18,397 bases of DNA from contig JANBQS010000424.1 in the NCBI GenBank assembly GCA_027577415.1, positions 1-18,397 on the forward strand, written 5' to 3'. The DNA comes from Coemansia sp. RSA 922. Taxonomy: Eukaryota; Kickxellomycota; Kickxellomycetes; Kickxellales; Kickxellaceae. Of the stretch, positions 6,775-15,528 are shown piece by piece. The notes beneath the pieces were generated by a model, which saw nothing but the letters and a program-made list of their open reading frames with translations, was not told where the DNA came from and ran no database searches. A program made the position numbers and the translations under genes. The first letter of the stretch is position 1; each line of letters begins with the position of its first letter.

Positions 6775-9700
6775 TTACCAGCTCCGGTCAACGTGCTTGT
6801 CGACAATCTGGTTAATGGTTTGCTGTCGAATTACATAGGGATGCGTGAAGGAGCGGAAGAATGCCTGTATTGCTCGTCTGTGACCATTGATCGCGGTTGC
6901 GCGTACGGCAGTCGACAGAGCATCTGCTGAAACTATTGTGCCATCGCATAGCGGGCCAAAGGGCTTAATTTGCTCGTCGCAATAGATGCCGATTCCGTAC
7001 TCTCCCGCTTCAAGAGGCCGAATTTGTATTTGAACATTACCAAAGTCGCCGCTGATTGTCTCTGGCCGGTAGTTGTGATGGCTCTCATTCCAAATGATGT
7101 GGACATGGTCGTTGCCAATATGGCGCTTCTACAAATTGATTAAGACATGCTTAACTTACCTCCACAGTTAGTACGACTAGAAAAGACGTCAGGTACTTTC
7201 AACTACGGCTATAAGAACGCATTTTTGATTGACTTTGTCTAGCCTACCTTTCCCATCTGTCGCATATCTTTCTGATCTTTCGGCATAGCTGCTGCCTCGT
7301 GGAACGCAACCTCGATGCTTTCATCTGCATAGTAGGGGCATGATTCTCCGTCAGAGCCATTGCTCTCGAGCTTTCCGGTGAAGCCTTGAAACGTCGCCAA
7401 GTTGACCTGCCACCCTAAGCTGTCAACAAAGCTTCGATAGGACCCACTTGTATCAAGTAATGAGTTTGACAATATTTCGGCCTCCGACCACTGTCCCGGA
7501 CCAACGTAAAGAACTGCGACCTTGATTGTCTCGCGCGCGTGGATCCGATCTAACGCCCGAATATCGCGGAACAAAGACTCGGACTTGACCAGTGGGACGT
7601 AGTAGTTGACGGTCGTTTTGCGTGCGCTATACACAAGTTTGTGCTGTATCAAGTTGCGGAACAAATTCATCTTCAAGGGACTAGGCGCTGGCAAGTAATA
7701 GTTAGCGAATTATCGCAAATACTGTCTATCATTTGATAGAGACACTCCAATTCAATGACCGATTGGTACAGTCTTTGCCAAGGCAATACAAGCAGCTATA
7801 AAACGTACCTTACAGGATCTTCATTCTGTAACCCATTAGAGAACACATGAAGGTGAGATGGGTCGACTTTGTACTCGACCGAGGCTACCGATCTGCTGTC
7901 GTCTCCGTCATCAGAACTATCACTTTCGCTATAATAAGAGCGCGCGTCACTGCATGCCTGCGCTTCTGCGGCCACAAATGTAGAAATTTGCTCTGTCACC
8001 GCGGCATTGCTTATGCATAACCCACCCAGATGGTGTCCCGAGTCACTGTCAACGCCCGATGTGCTCCCTTCAGAATCCTGTAGTAGATGATCTTGAAATT
8101 GTTTTCCCGCGTCAGTAGTCAGCGCACTATAAGGTATGTGATGTGAAATGCAGTTAGCACTGTAAGGAGAGCCTTACTTGGTAGGACCGATGCGAGTCAA
8201 AAACTTTAAAACGATACTTGCCTAATAACCGGTATATGCTGCCTTTTGCTGCCGTATACGTAGACCTCGCTTTCGTCACTAACCACCTTGCAGGGCAACT
8301 CCGTTCTGGTAGCCAAGTACTTGGGCTTGTAGGAGTTTTCGCTCTTTTCCGGGGTGAAATGAGCGCGTACAGCCCACTTACCAGTGCATCCCCGCGTGAT
8401 ACTGCGGCAAACTATTTTGGCGTATGCAAATGGACAATCGTTGAAGGTAGTTAGGTTAGGTGCATTGAACTAATGTTTAGCAAAATGTTTTCGCCATTTT
8501 GCTGGATATATATATATACTTACAGGGCGTCCCAGGTTCGTTGTATATCTTGAGAATGCTGTTTCCGTGCGAAAAGAAAAAGACACGATCACTACTAAAG
8601 TCGTCGAGCACGCATGAGTCTATATGCGTATACTCAAATCCACTACAGTTCGAGGCATGAGGAATGGTCATTTTAGCTTATATTTCCAGGTCAGTAGGCG
8701 ATACTTGACGGGTCACACAGTGTACGTACCTATCTGGGGCCCCCATATACTGGGTTCGATCGTCTTCGTCAAAATTGAACAGAGTACCTATATACAGCAC
8801 TTCTCCCAATTGCTATAACGATGTCAAGCCAAGCAGCAAAGAGAGTGTTCAGTAGGCACATTTGTAAGGGTCCTGAAATGTTTTGCGAGCTCGACTCAGT
8901 CAAGGGAGGATATAGCGGCAACTTACTTTTATCGACTCTATGACCTCATCTCTTGCTTCTTGATCCGTACTGGTGAATGACGGAGCTGCCTCGACCTTTT
9001 CGTCATAGTCGTCGACGTAGGCGGTTGGTACAAGGGAGAGAACAACACCGCTTCCCGTGTCGGTGCCAACCAGAGCGCGGTTGTGCTGGTGTCCACAAAT
9101 GGCCTCCAACGATGTTGGGTGAGCACAACTGTGAATTATTTTCTCTACAAAGAAATCGCGAATAGACGTGGCGCTGGTCTCTGCTGGCCGAGTGTCAGCG
9201 TCAGTGATAAGCTCGGGTGCCTTGATGATAACTGTCAATAGCAGACTGACCATATCTCGGAGTATTAGGACTACACTGGCAAGAAGTATTTCCTTGTTCA
9301 TCGAGTATCATAGCAGACAAACACATTTGAGCAAGTGTTTAGTTGAAGCTGATAAATGGCAGGTGCATTCGTATTGATGCCAGTAGATACTTGCCATTAT
9401 TTGCGTTGTAATCCGGAACGTTCCTGTCAAACTGCTCGACTATCGCCCGCATCAATTCCATGGCTAGTACTCTTGTGCGAGCCTATATGCCTCAAATTAA
9501 TGTACAACAGTTGCTTTGTGGGTTAGCTTCTCCAGTCTAGGCCTCTCTAACTCGAACTGCGAGTAATCATCGTGCGCGTATCATCGTCTCTATCTTGGCC
9601 GCACTTACCTTGCCCAAAAATGACACTATGTTCGACCTTCCTACAACGAACATGTAGAGACAACTGACTGCCATTCGTAAAGTGTCATGTTGTACCGAGA

Positions 9701-12700
9701 AAAGTCGACTAATTAGAGCGGTCATGCAGTTGTCCACGATCTGACTGTTTTGGAGCCTACAGAATAACAAGAATCGAGTGTTTGAGATATCAAAAAAAAA
9801 AAACAATTCATGGTTAATAGCATGTCATAGCCACATAAATGCGCCAATTTATACAACGTCAATAATACGTACCGCTTGTTAGAAATACTCAATTCTGTCA
9901 GGCATATTATCGACAACCCCGACAGAACGGCGTGTTCGACAAGTGTGCTGCATCTTTGGCTATAGTACTTTAGGCAACTGTTATCCAAAAGAATGCGGTA
10001 CATGGTATCGCACGACTGACCAAAGAGTGGGCCTCCCTCTTTCAAGGCGATTGAATACTCACGAGTTGCCAAGGGATCGACTATAGTCGGGTAAGCTGTT
10101 TTCTCTAGACTGTCTACAACCGATCCTAACTCGCTGCTGTACTCGGCCTCATTTGTCATGTTGGAATCAGAAAGTGGTCGAATATTCTGATGTACGTGGT
10201 TGGCGTTTAGCACTCGCCCACTGCTAAGTATTGTCGCCATTGACACCAGCAGCTTAACTGCGCCGCAGATGGCCGGCTCTGGGAAAACCCCGTCATATGA
10301 GCTACTCTCGAGTAGCAGTCGTCGAAGACCCTTGTCCAGAGAGTACATCAGCATCCTTGCGCCGGATATACCCAGCGACAGAAGCAAACTGCACTCGACC
10401 AAAAACACTTGGATTTGGTCAATGTTTATAGGCAGGTCGGCCTACACGCGCAAACATAGCAGCTTATTAAGCGTGTCGATTTTAGGAGTTATAAAGCTAC
10501 TTGTATTGCAAGCTAAACAGGCAGGTTGATTGTTACTTACCGCAAGTGGTGACAGTGTTATCAATGCCGTTTGTAGAAACCGTGACCGCAAAAACAAAAC
10601 TCGACTGTTTATGCGATCCAGGCACCAACATCCCAAACGAAATATCGCTGTCTGAGCCATGCGACCCCGATATTCGCTAACACTACATGGTTGCATGCTC
10701 GGTTGAACAAAGGACACATTGAATATTAACAAAGTATTTCAATTTTTGATGTCGGATACATGTCGTATCGTCACAAACGAACTGTGTCCGTTTGACCTAC
10801 CTGAAGCTAGTTGCCATTTCGGCGACCCACCATGAAGTATTCAGCAATACGTCGTCGTTGTCAGGAGTATACCGAGAGCAGTCAAGCACCGCGCGATATA
10901 CATCCCAGGAGTTGATTAAGCCTCGAAGGATAATCTCGCTTTTAATACCCTAGAGCAGCATGTACCGACAAGTTAGGTGTTTGCAAAAACAAAGGCTTAC
11001 ATTGCTTGGTGCCTTATGACCTACTCAAACTTACCTGTGCCTTTACCGGCGACCCCAATAAGCCAACCCACACCAGCCACAGTCTTTTGAGGTCCATGAC
11101 TGGGTTGTCTTGCGAAGCAACAAACTCGCTGATGTGAAAGTCGGTCCACACTGCTTCAAACTGCCAGATCCTCGACATAAGGGTATCCAAGAAGCTGATT
11201 GCAGCCTATATCCGACAGCAATGATTAGTAACTTTACTCAAGCAAACCCAACAGTTGGCGTAATGATTTTAGCCACAGCATGGCGTTTACTTACAGCGCT
11301 GTTGAGGCGAGCGATCTGAGACTTTTGTACGCCTATATCAACCCCGCGAGTAGAGTTTTTCAGCTGATGGTGTAAGTGCTTGGACACTATTGCACGTCTC
11401 GAGCGATTAGTTTTAAGCTTTGCTGGGCCTATCGCAGAAGGGCGGGAGGACCGAAATTGAAGTTGCATCGAAACCATGCTATCAGGCGATCTGGCAAGTT
11501 CCGCTGTCTCATCATCCTTTGATGGAGTTGCCGGCTGCTGCTTCGCGCGCGAACGTAGCATCGTCGATTCGGTAGGCTGTCTCGGCAGCGAAGTCCCGGA
11601 TTGAGTGGACTCGCCCAAAGCTGGTTTGGTCAAGTCGGCGCTCGCAGGAGGGATGACAAGCTGGGCGCCGTCCGGAGCAGCCAAATGATCTGGAGCCTCG
11701 TTTTGCGAACGCATGCTAGACTTTCTGCGGAAAGGCGTGGTGAGCTTCTTCCACACGCCAGTTGAGGCCGACGAATCTTCAGAGTCTGGTGCAGGCCTAG
11801 ATTTAAAGCGTGACTCGTCGAAACTGCTGCTGTTCATACGAGAATTGCTAGTCGTGCCAACACTAGTAGAAGTCGGAATGCGCGTCTGACTCAGCTCTGG
11901 GCGTTGCTGCAAGTAGGTGTAGTTCCGCAGCACCCTTGGCGGAGTTTCATCTTGCAAGCACGCCTCTTTAAGGAGATCGCTGGGTACAAAGTCGCCAAGT
12001 GGGTGGAGATTCCTCGAGCCAGACACAGCAATGAGCACATAGACTGAGTTGGCGGTCTTGAGTCTCGGTGTGAGTTGGTTGTTCTTCATGGCGCTAACCA
12101 ACCCGTCGTCGCTGCCCAAGACACTCTGTATGCACATCGTCTTTGCCTTTTGTTCTTCTTGCGCCGCCTGCTGCTGCTTTGCAAACACCATACGCATAGA
12201 ATCCCACGTGAGCTTGGACGTAAAGTTGAACGGAGTCGCCGTTTCTAGACTGTCGCTGGAGCTGTCCGGCTCCAAGTGGTGGGTTGGCATTTGCAAGCTG
12301 TTTATATACATGTCGGCTTTGCTCAGTCCCTTTCGCTGACGCTGACCCGAAAACATGCTCTCTTGGATCAGTACGCGCTCGTCTACTTTAAGAATATGCC
12401 GGCCGCGTGCAATGGTCAGAGCACGCAGAACGTTGCACCACACGTTCAAGTGAATGGTCCATACTGTGCGCGTGCTATACAAGCTCTTGCACTGCGAGGC
12501 AACCTCGGTCACGGGCCCGCCGAGGAAAAACCACCCCGAGATAAGACACTACATGGCCCGATACATGCACAGGTTTAGCAAAAGGAGGCAAAAAGGATGA
12601 AATGAGCATTGGTAATATCATACCTCGCTCATGTACAATCAGCTATTATTCAAGTCGGCGAGATCGTTCGTTTTTTTTTTTAAACATATTTACCTCAGTT

Positions 12701-15166
12701 AGCATTATCAATGCACGGTTTGGAAGCGAGTCTTCCTTGGTAATATCGCTTGGGTGTTGCGGGTCGCTGGATAGAAACAGGATCTCGACCTTTTGCAGTC
12801 TGGCCATAGATACCCGCCTTTTGTTATACGAAATCTGCTGACGATATAGTCGCATAGCCGCTCTGTGCACCAGCAGCGCATTGTAAAACATGACAAGCTA
12901 TATTAATGGGAGCAAGCCGAAAGCAAATTGCAACAGTGTTAGTTTTAGGTTTATCATGCCAGTACTCGTCGTTGTTGCGAGGTGGCAGCATCCGTCACAT
13001 ACAAGCTAGTCACTACGTATGTCACTGACTAATTACCTTTTTCTCATCCCAGCTAGTGTCACTAACGAGCCAGTCCAAGAGGTCGTATACGCAGTCTAGG
13101 TAAGCTGAAACGATGTTCGTAGGCGATCCGGTGTCGTCGATGATAACAAGAAGATGGAGCGGTCGATACTCTTCCTTGCTGGTCAACCATAGTCGAATAA
13201 TAGTGAGAGCACCCAGACATGCTTCATAGCCCGCCTGCTCTAGCACGGGCATGTCAAGTATATCCTCGTCTGGTTTGCAGTTAGCCAAATATCGCGGAGC
13301 AAGTAGCGACAGCCTCATAATGCTGATTAAAAACCCGGCGCCCTTGATATCTCGATCAAGCGACGTACGACGAAGCGTGTCATATGCCCGAGCTTGAAGG
13401 GGGCTCGCATCGGCCAATAAACTGCCCTGCGCGTCCGACAGGTGCTTGTTTAACGAGCTTCCACAGTCTTGGGGGTTCTTGCAAGTGTATGGCATACTGA
13501 ACTCGTTGTCCACCATCATGTTTGAATGTTGAGGAACCAGGCTCTCCAGCGCAGTGGTGACAAAGAGTCGTAAGGCCAGGATAGGCACTCGGCGCGAGAA
13601 ATTTCCTCTGAATGGGTCTGCTAAGGTACATGGTCTCAAGTCAGCAGTTAACATTACGCATAATAAATGTGTTAGTAGGCTGCTACATGATGCTCCAACG
13701 AACGACAACATCACATCCAAGAAAATTTACCTTCACTATTCGGGTATATCCACGAAAGGTATCCTCGGCGGAACAGCCTGTGTATGTTTTGCATGGACTT
13801 TAATATTTCCTCGCAGCTTAGGGCCAGCATGGGTACGAGCGGCGGAAGGCTGGCAGTAGCGCCCTGGCGTTGATTGGCAAAGTCGAAAGGAGTGCTCTGA
13901 GTACCGATAAAGCCCAGGCCGATATACTCGGTGTAAGCCTCCGTAGGACAAGGAACTAGGCTGGCGAGATAAGACACAAGCGACAGCACGTCCCTCATCA
14001 TACGCAGAGACAGCATCCCTTGCGGGTTAATCGTTTGCGCTGTGTCCTGGAGAACGGGGCAGATGCTTGCGCAGCCAGGCGGAAAACCTACATCGCTGGC
14101 AATAATGGTAGGAAGTAAAGAGGAGTCGACCTTGCATTAACAGTTCTGCCAAGTTCAATATCAAATCAGTTCTTGGCGATGAACAACAACTTGAGAGTGG
14201 GCATTTACCTATGATAGCTCGTTGTCCGCAGCCTATTTCCGCTACATCAGCTCCGCTAGCGATTGCGCACATTAGTTTTCCAACCACACCCGATGCCGCT
14301 GGCATGTCGATGTACGAAAGGGCGCGAAGACTAATCGCATTGGTGAACAGATCAATAGCGGTCTCAGAGTAATTGTCGCCCTGCGAGATCATATACAGGC
14401 AAAGAGTATAAAAGCCGAGTACGCGGACATCTGGGTTATTGCCATGATCTAGAACGACCAACAGCATATTCTCAATCTCTTCTTGTCGCCAGCCCGAGGC
14501 AAAAACTCGTGGCACAAATTCGAAAAGTCGATGCAAGCACATCAGCGAAGTCCAGAGCTCTGCCATAGCAGCTGTTGTTGGCGATAGAATTCTCTCGTGC
14601 AGCGCTACAATATTTAATTACTCGTGGTGCATTTTTGGTTTGGATTAGTGGCTGTTCTCTACGGACTCATATCTGGCAAGTCAGGCATGTACTTGCGTAA
14701 TACTTACAGTTGAGAAATTCGATCTCATTGAAGAACGACTGGTGCAAGATTTCGAATATTATCTCTCGGAAGCGTGAAAATAGCCACACCACTTCGTTTG
14801 GCTTGCAGAGACCTACCACCAAAGCCAAGCGTAACATGCGAGTGTAATTAGCTAGTTCAAGATATTCTCATATTCCCACCTAGAAGTTGTGGCGTACTTA
14901 CTGATAAACTCCATTAGGTTGTTCAGCCGGATATTGGGCGTTAGCCGAGCGTTGAACCAAGCCAAAGTGCCGTTCTGTTGCTCGTAAGCTGCTTTGCGAA
15001 TAGTCTTGACAAAAGAATAATGCACGGGGGCTTGGTAGGCAAGGGGCAGGCTAGAAACGTCGCCCTGACTACTGGGCAGAGGTGACACGTCGTCCAGCAG
15101 GATATCGGGATGGTTAGCGGAGAGTCCCCAGTCATTTGACGATTTGAAGTTGGGTCGCTTGAACAT
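6775..15166 (-). CDS. RALGAPA: Ral GTPase-activating protein, alpha subunit-like (20 exons, 2103 aa)
   Basis: A tuberin-family GAP for Ral/Rap-type small GTPases; in animals alpha works with a beta subunit, which is not in this window. Exons (minus strand): 15166-14902, 14851-14708, 14604-14209, 14087-13731, 13620-13037, 12897-12694, 12548-11295, 11205-11035, 10949-10801, 10682-10541, 10441-9873, 9756-9609, 9482-9395, 9270-8927, 8812-8730, 8642-8524, 8411-8222, 8126-7809, 7680-7248, 7128-6775. They sum to 6312 nt with closed phases, close to the roughly 2036 aa of animal alpha subunits. The N-terminal two thirds is helical-repeat-like, broken by a Ser-rich linker (about 850-1020). The Rap-GAP domain is about 1893-2075: VLYVGPGQW, SFVDSLGWQVNL, PYYADESIEVAFH, then RHIGNDHVHIIWNE, where N1992 matches the catalytic Asn thumb, and FGPLCDGTIV..AVRATAING. 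These resemble alpha more than beta or TSC2. Two introns appear to be GC-AG. An in-frame ATG at 15325 would add a hydrophobic leader; I prefer 15166 because MFKRPNF fits the alpha start. Confidence 0.9.
8127..8221 (-). other. GC-AG intron in the RalGAP gene (intron 17)
   Basis: The donor reads AG|GCAAGT (donor G at 8221). The upstream exon ends in phase 2, and the downstream frame, which leads into the Asp/Ser-rich segment and then the GAP domain, requires phase 2. The nearby GT dinucleotides (CAA|GTATCG, CCG|GTTATT) are phase 0 and would hit a stop. The acceptor is TTATAG at 8130-8127, preceded by a CTAAC branch motif. An alternative in-frame acceptor, TTACAG at 8160, would add 11 residues. 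Confidence 0.65.
9271..9394 (-). other. GC-AG intron in the RalGAP gene (intron 13)
   Basis: The exon ends AATAATG and is followed by GCAAGT (donor G at 9394), which matches the GC-AG donor consensus. The acceptor GTGTAG (ending at 9271) restores the frame into VLILRDMVSLLLT. A competing GT-AG solution exists: donor GTATCT five bases on with acceptor TTGCCAG. It also keeps the frame and gives one to two extra residues, so this intron is less decisive than intron 17. Confidence 0.5.
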
Positions 15167-15528
15167 GGTTACTGATCGTGCTTGACAGTTGTAGCGTTGG
15201 TCGAAATATAAAAAGATATATAGCAGAGGTTGTAGTTTAAAAAGAAAAAGATAAAAAAAAAAAGTAGAAAGATAAAAACTATCTATGACACCACCAATTG
15301 CTGATACGTGTGCGACGAGAGACACAGGCTAGGCCAGTTAAAATTGCAGCATAAAATTGAATATAAAGCAAGTCAAACGGTCTCGAGCCTTTGCTTAAAA
15401 TCTACATGAGCTTAATTAGTTTTCCTGGGTATATTTTCTTTGGTGAAAGCCATGTGTAGAAGTAATGCAGTTCACTGGTACCAAGTGAAAGAAATAAGAT
15501 AAAATAGAGGTATAGAACTGAGAATTGG
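15167..15528 (-). promoter_or_regulatory. Intergenic region: kinase 3' end and RalGAP promoter
   Basis: This 362-bp gap lies between two tandem minus-strand genes. On the minus strand the part next to the RalGAP start is strongly pyrimidine-rich (long T-run complementing about 15254-15263) with a TATATA-like stretch at 15215-15222, about 50 bp above the ATG. The side next to the kinase would hold its 3' UTR; no perfect AATAAA was found there. The RalGAP frame stays open upstream to an ATG at 15325, but that stretch is low-complexity and probably leader sequence. No other gene is seen. Confidence 0.55.

Noticed and set aside
8341..8395. GTAAGT...CTACAAG stretch that looks like an intron in RalGAP exon 17
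   Set aside because: The frame is open across it and the retained translation (GKWAVRAHF) fits the family, while removing it lacks a good branch point.
8745..8762. GGGTTCGATCG, resembling a tRNA B box
   Set aside because: It lies in a RalGAP coding exon, and no A box, cloverleaf or terminator T-run is found at the right spacing.
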